Of a stretch of 64,000 nucleotides of DNA, positions 1 through 11,829 are shown piece after piece. Within the stretch, counting starts at the first letter, position 1. Every line of letters begins with the position of its first letter. The position numbers were made by a program, and so were the translations under genes. The notes beneath the pieces are model-generated. The model saw nothing but the letters and a program-made list of their open reading frames with translations. It made no database searches and was not told the DNA's origin. The DNA comes from Hirundichthys speculiger (taxonomy: Eukaryota > Chordata > Actinopteri > Beloniformes > Exocoetidae): the NCBI GenBank assembly GCA_018398805.1, contig JAGFBZ010000687.1, forward strand, positions 62,001 to 126,000, in the 5' to 3' direction.

Positions 1-436
1 GCTTGCTTCCATCCATCATCCTTGTATTGCCTCTTTTTAGCCTCATCGCTAGCAGCTAGCTTTGGTACCTATGGAGCAGATTCAGAGCTGGTGGATGAAG
101 GCTTGATGAAGAAGTCAGCTCCTCTGTGATGTTCCGTTCCTGTGGGGCTTTTCTTTTTAGAAAACCATCCATGATGCTGCCAAAAAAGTTCTCTTTGCTA
201 TCTGTGAAATAAAATTCCAGCGGTTAAATGATATTACGACGTAAGCTAACTGGGCAGTCACGTTGACCTTACGCTGACCCCGTACTGACGTTGTTAACAT
301 TGGGAAATGGGCATGTGAGACATATTTTTATTATTCATTTCATGTCCAATCATGTATCTTATTTATTTATTTATTTATTCATTCATTCATTCATAGGCAA
401 AAAGTATGTATTTATGTATGCATTCATATATTTATA
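1..436. other. Non-coding DNA with an ATTT/ATTC simple repeat
   Basis: No exon or transposon is recognised here. A tetranucleotide run (ATTT units passing into ATTC units) occupies about 358-394. The short open frames lack any recognisable motif. Confidence 0.6.
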
Positions 437-665
437 CAGTGGTTCCTCTACTTACGAAATTAATTGGTTCTGGAAGTAGTTTTGTATCCTGAAAATTTCG
501 TAAGGAGAGACGCGTTTTCCATTATAAATGTCCTAATCCATTCAAACCCCCCAAAATTCAAAAAAATTTTTTTTAATAAACTGTAAATAATACATGAAAT
601 GACATAGAAATATGTAAGAAATACATGTTAGAACTAGAAAAGCACTCGGAGAGCGCAGACCCCTG
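437..665 (+). mobile_element. pogo/Tigger-like element, left end only
   Basis: It begins CAGTGGTTCCTCTACTTACG directly after a TA dinucleotide (435-436). The same roughly 230 bp, ending in AAGCACTC.GAGAGCGCAGACC, recurs at 7524-7755, and the terminal part recurs near 22074 and, inverted, at 24081. A CAGTG terminus beside TA is the hallmark of the pogo/Tigger group of Tc1/mariner. No matching right terminus is found nearby, so this copy is truncated. Confidence 0.65.
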
Positions 666-1169
666 AAGCAGTCAGAGGACACCTCGGTTGAGAAAGGCTG
701 CTCTGGACGGGCATGAGCGCTGTTACCACGCGGTCCCGGTTCTACGTGGCACCGGGTCGCCCATCTGATCAGTCAGTGGAGGATTCCAGAGAACCGTCTG
801 AACAAACCGGAAGGTCATAAACCAGAATGTGTGCTGATTATTAAACCCCAACCTCACCTGGGCAAATATTTACCTGCTCGGTGGTTGGCGACGGTTTCCC
901 GCCCTGATGTGGATCAGTTCACCAAACCTGCTCTGACGACTGCTGACGTGGTCACTACAGCTCATTTGCACACATGGTTTCATTTAGAAGTATACAGAGA
1001 CATTATAATAGATATGGTTTTATGGATTTACATGGGGGGGGGGGGCTCTCATTCTGTGACAGATCTGATAAGGGTCAGATTTATTGGCCCTGGATGCTTC
1101 CGGAAACTTAAGAAAACATCTTTGATGTCCGCCGTCAGCTGTGGAGCCGTGGCCACGGCAGTTATCACG
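666..1169. other. Non-coding DNA with a 12-G homopolymer
   Basis: A G-run spans 1034-1045. The open frame at 831-1178 has no recognisable domain and crosses the G-run, so I do not call it a gene. Confidence 0.5.
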
Positions 1170-2170
1170 GACCTGTAGACCTGCAGACCTGCAGACCTGT
1201 AGAACTTTAGACCTGCAGACCTGTAGAACTTTAGACCTGCAGACCTGTAGAACTTTAGACCTGCAGACCTGTAGAACTTTAGACCTGTAGACCTGTAGAA
1301 CCTTAGACCTGTAGACCTGCAGACCTGTAGACCTTCAGACCTGTAGACCTGCAGACCTGTAGACCTTCAGACCTGTAGACCTGCAGACCTGCAGACCTTC
1401 AGACTTGTAGACCTGCAGACCTGTAGACCTGTAGAACTTTAGACCTGTAGACCTGTAGAACTTTAGACCTGTAGACCTGTAGAACTTCAGACTTGTAGAC
1501 CTGTAGACCTGCAGACCTGCAGACCTTCAGACTTAGACCTGTAGACTTTAGACCTGTAGACCTTTAGAACTTTAGACCTGTAGACCTGTAGAACTTTAGA
1601 CCTGTAGACCTTCAGACCTGTAGACCTGCAGACCTGCAGACCTTCAGACTTGTAGACCTGCAGACCTGTAGACCTGTAGAACTTTAGACCTGTAGACCTG
1701 TAGAACTTTAGACCTGTAGACCTGTAGAACTTCAGACTTGTAGACCTGCAGACCTGTAGACCTGTAGAACTTCAGACTTGTAGACCTGCAGACCTGTAGA
1801 CCTGCAGACCTGCAGACCTTCAGACTTGTAGACCTGCAGACCTGTAGACCTGTAGAACTTTAGACCTGTAGACCTGTAGAACTTTAGACCTGTAGACCTG
1901 TAGAACCTGTAGACCTGCAGACCTGTGACCTTAGACAGACCTGTAGACCTGCAGACCTGCAGACCTTCAGACTTGTAGACCTGCAGACCTGTAGACCTGT
2001 AGAACTTTAGACCTGTAGACCTGCAGACCTGTAGACCTGTAGACCTGCAGACCTGTAGACCTGTAGAACTTTAGACCTGTAGACCTGTAGACCTTTAGAC
2101 CTGTAGACCTGCAGACCTGTAGAACTTTAGACCTGTAGACCTGCATACCTGTAGACGTGCAGACATGCAG
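1170..2170. repeat. Minisatellite, 8-bp basic unit (GACCTGTA / GACCTGCA / GAACTTTA)
   Basis: About 1.0 kb is built from roughly 125 tandem 8-bp units. The main variants are GACCTGTA, GACCTGCA, GACCTTCA and GAACTTTA, combined in higher-order blocks of several units that are themselves repeated (for example around 1380-1500 and 1630-1740). The open frame on the minus strand at 1967-2182 reads as an 8-residue repeat and is a product of the array, not a gene. Confidence 0.95.
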
Positions 2171-2860
2171 ATCATTAATCACGTCCTGCTCTGTTTTACT
2201 TTATCTCAACTGATCGTTAAATATTTCATGGTTTGAACTGACTGAACTTTTCATTTCAAAATAAAAGTCCGACAGAACAGAAAAAGATAATAAAGCAAAA
2301 ATAAATTTGCTCGCGTATGTAACCTGAAAATAATCAACAATGGATGGATTTTTAACAGGGACACTTCTTAACTAAGGTTAACCTTAACTTTGGTCACTGA
2401 CACTTTTATTTGATTACATCAACCGTGCACCATGAATTTACGTAATTAAAAGAAACAGATTGTTCCATTATTCCAGTCATACGAACATCCGTCATTCATG
2501 TGTACTTCGAGGTTACATTGCTAAGCGGGATGAGAAGCAAGAGCTAGCGCTGTCCATGCCAGGGACGAGGCAGACGAGCGTACGTTCACATTTCCTACCT
2601 ACAATTACTAGTGGATTTAATTTGGTGAGTTGTGATTTCAGTCGTTTTCATATTTTGCGATATAACAAAGTCACTGCCTTTCGCTACAGCTAACGTTGAA
2701 CACTGTCAGAGCTAGCCAAAGCTCCGGGGGCAAAACAGCTCCCGTTTGCTAGAAGTTCGCGTCAAGCTTGTGTAGTTAACGGTAACATAAAATAAGAAAC
2801 ACAGGCTTCTTTCTAATATCTCTGTAATTAGTGAATCCATGTCAGGATGATATCCTAACC
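2171..2860. other. Non-coding DNA, nothing recognised
   Basis: No exon, RNA gene or repeat family was recognised. The short open frame at 2460-2693 has no motif. Confidence 0.45.
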
Positions 2861-2935
2861 CAGTGGTGCGCAAACTGTGGTACCCGTACCACCGGGGGTA
2901 CGCGTGCGCTCTCTGGTGGTACGCGGGGGAATGTC
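2861..2935 (+). mobile_element. hAT-like terminal fragment (CAGTGGTGCGCAAACTGTGG)
   Basis: The sequence starts with CAGTGGTGCGCAAACTGTGG and continues with GGTACC/GGTACGCG palindromic motifs. This resembles a common vertebrate hAT-type terminus. No matching right end or target duplication was found, so both the limits and the assignment are tentative. Confidence 0.35.
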
Positions 2936-3526
2936 ATGACTTTCCGCGTTTTTTCCACATTTTCACTTTTAAAAAAAATCGCAAACATACAATGCATTAT
3001 GAATACAACGTTTTAAATGAAATGTATAGATTGAGATAATTAAAATTGTGTCTTTAAAAACAATATTTGTTACATATTCAGTGGCAGTGCAGATGTAACA
3101 ACTTTTGAGAGTGTTTATTTTGCTCTGTATGAGTAAATAACCACAATAAGGAATACAGTGATCCCACACTTCTCACCTTTTAAACCCCTGACCCGTTTTC
3201 ATGTCTGAATTTTGATCTCTTGTTGCATGACATTGTAATGACATTGTAATGTAAAGTTGAGGCGTCGCAACGTGGTTGTTAAACTGTGTATTTCATGTAA
3301 TTCCAACATTTAATTGCAGTTAAGTTTAAGATTTTAACAAAATTGGGAGTTTTTTTTATATAAAATGTAATTTTGAATCAGTGCAAGTTTACGTCCGAAA
3401 ATTTCACAAAAATCGCCACTTTTTGATTTAATACTAAAATAAAAAAAAAAAAACTGATGTTGGGACATAGTCGTCATTTTAGGTCAAAACTTCCCAATTT
3501 CGTGACGGTAGCAGCAGTGTCACGAC

Positions 3527-3839
3527 TAGGGGTGTGAAAAAAAATCAATTTGGCGATATATCTTTTTTTAGGAAAATTCATTAATTCACTTCAATGTGTA
3601 AAAACACTAATGATAAACAATAAATAAGTTGTTTTGAAGCAAATTGTTTTGACTCAATTTGTCCTCTGAATGATCAATATCATCTGATGAACATATACAG
3701 CAACTTGATTTTTCATCTCTACTTTTAATTTTGATATTAACTGGGTAGAATATCGCAATATATTGTGATCATATCGTATCGTGACCCAAGTATCACGATA
3801 CATATCGTACTGCGAGGTCCTTGCCAATACTCACCCCTC
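3527..3839 (+). mobile_element. Short hAT element, family B, with 8-bp target duplication
   Basis: Starts TAGGGGTGTGAAAA and ends CTCACCCCTC. Flanks are GTCACGAC (3519-3526) and GTCACAAC (3840-3847), an 8-bp target duplication with one mismatch. The interior has no coding capacity. It shares with other B copies a central stretch (GTCCTCTGAATGATCAATAT) and a terminal region rich in ATATCGCAATAT/CGATAT motifs. Other B copies lie at 8993, 15152, 37933, 38560, 44770, 49730 and 59321. Confidence 0.85.
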
Positions 3840-4449
3840 GTCACAACAAGCCGTCAGGGATGATGTCAGCTGAGAGGTTTTAGATATTCGATGGTACTGA
3901 AGCTTTTCTCCATCTGGATCTGGGTATCTGGATACTTCGGTCTCCAGCTCTGATCATGATTTAAAGGAAAACTTGAGCGGTTTTTGGAAATGTCGTCAAA
4001 CTCTGGGACATCTCGTCCTCGCCGTCGGCCAAAGTAACTCTGGGCTCGTCGGCTGTTGGTCTCTCATGACGATAGCGAGTTGCTTCATGTCAGATATCAG
4101 GAACGACGAATCAGGATCACGGAGCTACACTGAAACAGCACGGCGGAGGAGTAAATCAGAGCTGCTGCCTCAAAACTGGCCTAAAGTCAGCAGACTGAGC
4201 TAAAAGCTGCAGCAGTTTCTCCCCCATCGGTGCTAACAGACTGCAAGGGTTGGAAATTGGCAAACAGCAGCCACCAGATGTGGATTTGTGCAATCTGGGG
4301 TCAGTTTTCTCAACCTACTGGCCAACAAACAATAACAACATAATAATCAAGCAGTTTTTGACCTTTAACAACAGAGACTGAAACCAGAGTCGGATTGTTT
4401 CTCTATGATTGTTTTACTGTGGTGACTGTAGCCTCGTTTCTAAAACTAA

Positions 4450-4866
4450 AACTTTAGCATCTCACGATACGATACACGATATTCGGCTCACGATACGATA
4501 TATATCGATATTCATCTTACAATACATTTACATCATTTTCCGAAAGATTTTAAAGGGACAAAGTGATTTTGGTGACATCTTGTGAGTGTTCCAATGACTT
4601 TGTTTGAATTAATTGAACTGAAAGCATCAATTACACATTATATGGCTGACAGGCAGCTTGCAAATGCTGGACAAAATGAATAAAAGATTTGTTGAGAAAA
4701 ATAGTTTCGTTTATTGAAACAGTGCAAATTGTTGCTTGCAAGCTTTTAAAGGTGGGACACGGGGGTTTTGAAAGAAGCTTAGAATATCGATACCCGCGGT
4801 TGAAAAATCGATACTTGGTAAAATATCGATATATATCGCAGAATCGAAAAAAATCGCCCGGCTCTG
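4450..4866 (+). mobile_element. Short hAT element, family A, degenerate copy
   Basis: Homologous over its length to family A copies at 13910, 30824, 51876 and 53794. Shared parts are the subterminal block CGATACGATACACGATATTC, a core ending AAAGGGACAAAGTGATTTTG, and a right arm with ATATCGATATATATCGCAGA. Both termini are eroded (left GCATCTCACG, right CGCCCGGCTCTG) and no target duplication is clear. Confidence 0.75.
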
Positions 4867-5510
4867 TTTTGCATCTTTTGCATCTGAAACTATCGTCTTT
4901 TGTGCGCTTCATCGTAATGCAGCTTCGAAGAGCAGGAGCTAATGGATGAATACGCACAGTAAGGAAATGATGATTTTATTTTAATTATTTATTTATTTAG
5001 TTAAAAATGAAGAATATCTGACAGCAGCCTGTCTGGTGTTTTGGTTGGTATCAGGAATCCCAGGTTCCTTGGTGGTGCAGCTCATCTCAGCCTTCAGTTC
5101 GGCAGCTCAAGAGCTAAATCAGGCGGTCGGACCCCCCGCAGAGACACCAGAGTTAATGAGGGCGGTCCCAGCAGAGGTTTTCCTCTGTTTTTGGTCCAAC
5201 TAGGAAGAGGGTTTGAGTTCAGGTGGGGCCACGCAGGTCACCTGAGGTAGTTTTATTTCCTGTAAACTGTTGGTGTGTGAGCGTTTTAGGGTTTTCAGTT
5301 TCCATGTTGATGGATGGGCTTTACGTGTTTCAGCAGGAGAGTAAAATCTGCCTCCAGCATCGCTGCTCTCAGCTAAACAGACTCCAGTGTCCCATCTCTG
5401 TTTGGTTTTTTTTTTTATTTTAATTACTTGATTTAATGAACTTTGAGTTAATTTCTTCTGTCGGATTACTCCTCGGATGGATGCCGTTCCCTCCACGCAG
5501 CAGGAGTTTT

Positions 5511-6497
5511 TCATTACATCAATACTATGAACAAAACCAAAAATAGTTTGGACTCTTTAAATTAACAGATATTTATTTTTTCCATTGAAAAACTATTGGA
5601 AGACTCTCAAATATTTTCGTAAAGCTATCAAACAAACCTATTTGATATCTCACATTAACTTAAATAAGGTTCATTACTGACTGATATTAAAAAATAAAGC
5701 CTCCTTGAACTGATGGAAATACATGCATCAGAATTACTAGCTGAAAAAGGATTAACATTTAAAGGATTTTGACTTGTGGTTCCATTTAAATTAATACCTT
5801 TAATTAAAGCAAATGAGGTTCAGTGATTTTTTTTTGTTTTTTTTTTTTAATCCCATGGAAGCTTTAGATGAGAGAGATGAGGGGGAGGAGAGACTGCTGC
5901 TGGGTTGAGCACGTTAGCATTAGCTCGCGTTAGCGCAATTTCAAAACTCCATGGAAGCGATTGTTGTAGCTGGCTGATCAGGTTTGACGTATTAAACTTT
6001 GTGCTATTTTTCCCTCCTTCGCTCAGAGGATTCGTCACAAATAACCACCAAACTATCTTCTTCTGAAACTTTAACGAAGTTCCACGCCGCCATATTTGTT
6101 GTGATCAGCGCTGTTCTGCAGGCTGCATTCAAGGTGTAACGTAAATTCCTCCGTTCCCTCGTTTGCTAGTCGTTCTTTCAGCCTTTTCTATTTTTTTTCT
6201 ATTTTATGTGTAACATGTGGGAAAATACAAGTCAGCAACTACTAAAATTTATGACCGACTTAAGTTGTTCTGGCATGAGGGGGTATTCTTGATTTTCATG
6301 ATTGAGAAATCGTTTTTCTGATTATACCGACGTTACTTAAACATAACATTCACTGCCGGTCATTCAAGGCTCAGAGGGAGCGAGGCACTGCCGTGTTGAC
6401 AAAAATATATATGTTATCGGGGCTATTCGTCGTGATATCGGACGTAAATGACATTATAACTTCCTGTTATTGGCCCGATAGTTATCGTGCACCCCTA
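5511..6497 (-). mobile_element. hAT element, family D, with BED-finger transposase relic
   Basis: Reverse complement of the family D copies at 55795 and 58163. Its terminus on the plus strand ends GTTATCGTGCACCCCTA at 6497; the other end is truncated near 5511. On the minus strand it retains a damaged reading frame (FVKVSEEDSLVVICDESSE, then FNTSNLIS further on) resembling the start of a BED zinc-finger transposase. It is broken by small indels relative to the 55795 copy. Confidence 0.75.
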
Positions 6498-7030
6498 CTT
6501 TGAAGTTATTATTGATCTGCTGCGTTCATTGCAGCTGTGGGTTCCTCGTATCTGCAGCGTTCACAGAGCTGCTGGTCATGTAGAGAAGGTTGCCCGAGCT
6601 TAACGTGTTGCTGAGAACTCCACAAAGTCTCGAGCTGCGTCCTCACGCCGCCGCAGGTAAATGAAAGGACCCTCCCACCTCCTGATGTCTCCTGGCAGCG
6701 CTTCATATCAGCCGCCTCTCAGACCAGACGGAAAGAAAGCAGTTATGAGTTTCCTCTTCGCTGATCGGGGATCACACTGATCCAGACAGGCGGCCTGGCA
6801 GTCGGCTCGCCTGCGTGGCCTTGTGTAACACCCTCCTTTTCCTCTCTCCATCTCTTTCCTCTTCAGCATCCCCCCTTTCCGCCCTTTTTTGCTTATGCAA
6901 CCTTGGCTTTTTGCAGCGGCCTGGATCATGAACCTGGAAGTCACTCGCCATCTGCTGAACATCAGCCTGACTCGCACATGAGAAGTGTGTGTGTGTGTGT
7001 GTGATTTGGATTTATCATTTTAATTTTAGT
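6498..7030. other. Non-coding DNA with a short (GT)n run
   Basis: A dinucleotide GT run lies at about 6985-7003. No gene or other repeat is recognised. Confidence 0.5.
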
Positions 7031-7521
7031 TAGAGATGCACTGATCAATCGGCCGCCAGTTTTATACCCAACTTGCCCCAACCGATGATCGGCCAGGTCA
7101 CTGTCGTAATTGCCGGTTTTTCCCGAGCAAACTGACCTGCAAGCGTATGCGCGGTGCGTATCAGCTCGGTGCAAAACGGATAAAAACTAGCAAAACTCTG
7201 GAAGTGAACATGTCGGTAAACTTTATTTTTTTTACTGTGTGCCAGAGCGACCCAAAACACACTGTTTGTAATGCTTGCAAGTCAAACGTCAGCCGTGAAA
7301 GATCAACACCTACGACATTTGCAACAGCAAACTTAATACGCCACTTGGAAAAGAAGTACTCAGGCTTGTTTAGCAAATATAAGGATGACTCTGCCGCTAA
7401 GAGGAGGGATGCAGCAGAGTCGCAGCAGTCACAACAACCCTCCGCCGTGGCTCCTATGTTTGACATCAACACTGAAAAGTCCAAAGCCACCGCTAGGAAA
7501 ATAATGGAGTTCATGGCGTAG
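7031..7521 (+). pseudogene. 5' fragment of a BED-finger hAT transposon (transposase N-terminus)
   Basis: The element begins TAGAGATGCACTGATCAATC, a hAT-type terminus. A reading frame starting at ATG 7210 (MSVNFIFFTVC) carries a BED zinc finger: VCNACKSNVSRE supplies a CxxC pair, followed by TFATANLIRHLEKKY with the conserved NL..H. Downstream is a low-complexity Q/S linker and KATARKIMEFMA, typical of sequence just before the hAT catalytic region. The frame ends (TAG 7519-7521) exactly where a pogo-like element begins, and no transposase follows on the far side. The gene is therefore a decapitated relic. hAT transposases normally exceed 600 residues; about 100 remain. Confidence 0.75.
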
Positions 7522-7523
7522 TA

Positions 7524-8368
7524 CAGTGGTACCTCTACTTACGAAATTAATTGGTTGTGGAAGTAGTTTCATAACCTGAAACTTTCGTAAGTAGAAATGC
7601 GTTTTCCATGTAAATACACTAATCCGTTCTAAGCCCCCCGAAATTCGAACATAAATTTGTTATAAATTATACACGAAATAATAATACACGAAAACCTGTA
7701 AGAAATACATGTTAGAACTAGAAAAGCACTCAGAGAGCGCAGACCTCCACCAAGCGCAACAATTATCGAAAATTTGAAAGTGATCCAGAATCCAGGATTT
7801 CTTCCGGATCACACCCAGCCTCAATAATCTGTTTTAAAATATGTTTAAAAATGGCAAAAAAGTAACGAGGCACTGCAGTGAAACAAGACAAAGGCTCAAC
7901 TGTGGTCTTTCTGTTACCTTCACAGCCTCTGGTCTTTGAACCGTAGTAAACAAACCGCTGGTATTGTGCTATTTTTGGCTTGTAATTAGCGGCTAACATG
8001 CTAACAACAACAAAAGAAAAAGTCTGGTTTTCTCTGCATGGAACGGGAACTTTATTCTGGCACTGCAGGAACTTTATTCTGGCACTGCAGGAACTTGTAA
8101 TATCACACAGGTTATATTCTTTCTGGTGTCCTACGACACACGCACTACAATTATCCATAAGGCCACACCATTACCCATAAGGCCACCTTCTTAAAGGGGC
8201 CAGGCTGGCTCACAACATTTCTTTGCTGTGAGAGAACGCGCACAACATCCTGTGATGTTTCCGCAATTTTTTTCTTGGGTTTTTTATTATGATATATTTC
8301 TGAAAAATACTGTTTCGCGAATAACTAAAACCGCGAAACTTAAAGCGCGAATTGGCGAGGGATCACTG
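7524..8368. mobile_element. Chimeric pogo/Tigger-like element bounded by TA
   Basis: Begins CAGTGGTACCTCTACTTACG after TA (7522-7523) and ends CGAGGGATCACTG before TA (8369-8370). The left 230 bp matches the 437 element. The right 600 bp matches the different element at 21350-21958. The two termini share only CAGTGRTMCCTC. It therefore looks like a recombinant non-autonomous element that inserted into the BED-hAT relic. The minus-strand open frame at 7763-8158 has no recognisable domain. Confidence 0.7.
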
Positions 8369-8370
8369 TA

Positions 8371-8992
8371 TTCTGAAAAGTGGTCAGATGAGCAGTTTTG
8401 CTTGAGATGCCCGTTTCTGGTCGAAACTGCGTAGGCAGACGTGACGGTTCGCCAGCCTTTGGTCCCGCCCACATCCAATCCACTCATGCAGGTCCCTGTT
8501 TGCTATAATGAGTTCATAGTTCAGTTTTTATGCTCCGATCATGAAGCTGTAGTTTGAAACAGAAGATGAGCTGAATGATGGAGCGTATTTCAGTTTCTGC
8601 TTGATGTTTGGTCAGACGAGTTGGAACCATTAAACCTGAAATTCAACTAGTTTGGTTGCATTTCACACTTTGGTCACGAGGGCGAAGGGACGTCACTGGT
8701 TTGGCTGGTCGCAGACCTGCTCTGTTACTGGTTATCTTTGGAGCCGCTACAGACGGACGGGTTTGTGGGACGGAGGACAAACAGAAACTGTGACATCAGC
8801 GTTCAGCTTCAGTGGGAACGCTACCGCTACCTGTCTGGTTTAGGTTTTTTTCTGTTTGTCTTCGCTTCAGTTATACCGTTGTGTTAATATTTCATGGGTC
8901 AGTAAGGAAAGTGGGCGCTCTTACAGCCTTCCAGTTTGTTCCAGACACGGTTCTGGAGGGTGATTCAGTAACATTCATCCATCCGGTTAGTC
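8371..8992. other. Non-coding DNA, nothing recognised
   Basis: Short open frames overlap here on both strands with no protein motif or repeat identity that I recognise. Confidence 0.45.
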
Positions 8993-9144
8993 CAACTTGA
9001 TTTTTCATCTCTACTTTAAATTTTGATATAAACTGGGTAGAATATCACAATATATTGTGATATCGCGATATTGTGATATTGTATCATGGCCCAAGTATCA
9101 TGATACATATGGTATTGTGAGGTCCTTGCCAATACTCGCCCCAT
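8993..9144 (+). mobile_element. hAT family B, 5'-truncated copy
   Basis: Matches the right half of family B from CAACTTGATTTTTCATCTC to CCTTGCCAATACTCGCCCCA. It contains the ATATTGTGATATCGCGATAT palindromic subterminal block. The left half is missing and no target duplication can be paired. Confidence 0.75.
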
Positions 9145-9580
9145 TAATAAATATGTTGTGATATTGTCCAGCACCAACGAGACGCCACAGAGCTGATCTA
9201 TGAGAGGAAACCGTGAAGACGGCAGGAAGCTGTCAATCTGACAGGAGAGAGACGTCAGCGGGCAAGTTTAAAAAAGAAACTGAGGCTCCTCCTGGACATG
9301 AACATATTTTTATTAAAGTCAGCTGCTGGCTGCGTCTTAACGGCACGTATGTGGTTAAAACTACCAGATGCAGCGACGTCACCTGGAGCAGAAACTGTGG
9401 TTCTTCTGGTTTCTAGCACATTTCAGGTAACGTTGCATTTCCTCTTTAATATAGTCAGGATGTGGACGGGACCGTGAGTTTACTCAGTTGGGGAATTTTT
9501 TTGTCCTGCGAGTAAAGTGCTTGAAAAATATCAGCCTATGAAAACATGGAAGAATTGAGTGGCTGTGCAGACAGGAAGTC
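9145..9580. other. Non-coding DNA, nothing recognised
   Basis: Unique-looking sequence between a truncated hAT copy and a minisatellite. The open frame at 9213-9416 shows no motif. Confidence 0.45.
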
Positions 9581-10373
9581 CTGGTTGGGCCTTGTTGGTC
9601 GTCGTTGATCCTTGTTGGTCCTCGTTGGTCCTGGTTGGTTGTCGCTGGTCCTCGTTGGTTGTAGTTGGTCCTCATTGATCCTCGTTGGTCCTCGTTGGAG
9701 GTCGTTGGTCCTTGGTCCTTGTTGGTCCTCGTTGGTCCTGGTTGGTTGTCGCTGGTCCTCGTTGATCCTCGCTTGTCCTCGTTAGTTGTAGTTGGTCCTT
9801 GTTGATCCTCGTTGGTCCTCGTTAGAGGTCGTTGGACCTTGGTCCTTGTTGGTCATCGTTGGTTCTGGTTGGTCCTCCATGGCCCTAGCTGGTCCTCGTT
9901 GGTCCTTGTTGAACCTCGTTGGTCCTTGTTGAACCTCGATGGTCCTTGTTGAACCTCGTTGGTCCTTGTTGAACCTCGATGGTCCTTGTTGAACCTTGTT
10001 GGTCGTCGCTGGTCCTCGTTGGAGGTCGTTGGCTCTTGTTGGTCCTCATTGGAGGTCGTTGGTCCTCGTTGGTCCTCATTGGCCCTCGTTGGTCCTCGTT
10101 GGCCCTCGTTGGTCCTGGTTGGTCTTTTTTGGCCCTCGTTGGTTCTTGTTGAACCTTGTTGGTCCTCGTTGGCCCTCTTTGGCCCTCGTTGGTCCTCGTT
10201 GGTCCTTGTTGGCCCTCGTTGGCCCTCGTTGGTCCTCTTTGGCTCTCTTTGGCCCTCGTTGGTCCTGGTTGGTCTTTTTTGGCCCTCGTTGGTCCTTGTT
10301 GAACCTTGTTGGTCCTCGTTGGCCCTCTTTGGCCCTCGTTGGTCCTCGTTGGTCCTCGTTGGTCCTCGTTGGT
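9581..10373. repeat. Minisatellite, 10-bp unit (GTTGGTCCTC)
   Basis: About 79 tandem units of GTTGGTCCTC, with frequent variants GTTGGCCCTC, GTTGGTCCTT, GTTGAACCTC and GTTGGAGGTC. Longer blocks are themselves duplicated (compare 10120-10200 with 10260-10340). Because 10 is not a multiple of 3, each frame reads all three phases of the unit. The consensus unit contains no stop on the plus strand, which explains the overlapping W/S/L-rich open frames at 9959-10427. Confidence 0.95.
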
Positions 10374-11821
10374 AAAGTGAACTTTACCGTTTATTTTATT
10401 TTATTTTTTTCTGCATTGACCAATTAATCAAACTAATTCCAGATGCTCCAAGTTTTGATGATTAAATATAAAAGTCTTTCTCTTTAACGGCCACTTCTTC
10501 GTGTGTGCGTGTTTGACAAAAGGATTGATTTAACAGTCTAACTGATCTAAAAGTAAAGCTCTTTGAACTCATCTTTTCCTAATTTCTTCACCACGAATCA
10601 TCTTGAACGCAGCTGAGCTTCAAATGGAGGCTTCATGCTGGAATTGTTTTTTTTTTTTTTTTTTATGTTGTACTCGTTGTTGACACACTTCTTTTTTTAG
10701 GTCTGTTTAAAAGAACTAGAATCCAGTTTACATCACATCAGCAGTCCAACATCGTCTCGGAGCTGGAAACTGATCTTAGAACCTGTAACTGATGTCACTT
10801 ATTTCAATTATCACTCTTCTTTGAAATGAAAGACTTGGATAAAATGATTTTTGTTTCCTGGGAGACGCTGAAGGCGGGTGAACTCAACCAAAAACCAGAG
10901 TTTGTTCAGCACATTGATCCGGTTTCTGTTGGGACAGCAGTCACATGGACGGTTCCTGGATTCCTCTGCAGTGATGCCGGCCCGACTGAGCTCCCTGTTT
11001 GTTGAATATTTCCTGCGGTTAACCCGTATATAAAAATAAAATAAAATAATTTGATGTGTTTTCCACGTTCACCTCAGTTGACTCGTTGCAAAGATTGCAC
11101 AAGGCCGTCTCGATCCGGGCCGGCTCACTAGTATCATGGGTCTAAACTCCTAAATCCTCCTGAACAGGAAGTGCTGTGACCCAGCTGGCACCCGTCATGG
11201 CGCCGGGCTCAGCTGCAGGCCCGTACGAGCTGCAGAGACTCGTGAAAATAACTGGCTCTTCACTTTTGGAGTAGCTTTCTATAAACTGTGATGTCATGAC
11301 TCCGCCCTCTCCCGGTCCCAGCGCTGCCGCCTGAACATCTGCGGAGGAGATGGTGTGAGGCGAAAGCAGTCCGAATGTGTTTCAGGCCGAACGTCCCAAA
11401 AGCGAGTCGACTGCTTTTTAACTTGGGCCGACTCCCCCTTCAAGCCTCAGCTGCAGCAAATATGTCAGGAATCTGCAGCCGACACTCCCCAAAGCCTAGG
11501 TGTTAAACGCCCTTCACATGCACGTTTGCACGTTAACAGGCGCGCATTCCCGGGTGGGACGGATTTGGACGGGATGTCCTGATGGTTGATAGTCGCGTCT
11601 GGTAAACGGGTTTGTAGGTTTTACGAAGCAGACGCGGCTCCTTATCTGTGTGATCATTTCCTCTCTGTCCACGTCTGTTACAGAGAAGATGATGTCCTTT
11701 TGTGAAAAAAATAAAATAAAATAAAGGTTTCCAACTCATAAATTTTCAGTTCTGTGAAGAAGTGAGTTTTCCCTCCAAACAGACCCGTGGACGTCCAAGG
11801 ATGCTGAGCATCTGCTCTTCA
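10374..11821. other. Non-coding DNA, nothing recognised
   Basis: About 1.4 kb with a poly-T run at about 10646-10664. No exon-like open frame flanked by plausible splice sites, RNA gene or repeat family was recognised. Confidence 0.45.
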
Positions 11822-11829
11822 CTCATTTA

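Noticed and set aside
1170..2170. CRISPR-like array
   Set aside because: There are no unique spacers between repeats; it is head-to-tail minisatellite DNA in a vertebrate genome.
1967..2182. Minus-strand frame with YRSTGLQV repeats
   Set aside because: An octamer minisatellite read in frame; no start context or homologue.
7763..8158. 131-codon minus-strand frame as a gene
   Set aside because: It lies wholly inside a non-autonomous pogo-like element, is disrupted in the 21350 copy, and has no domain.
9885..10427. Open frames of 64-143 codons rich in W, S, L and V (or T, N, Q, R)
   Set aside because: They are produced by the 10-bp minisatellite in every frame.
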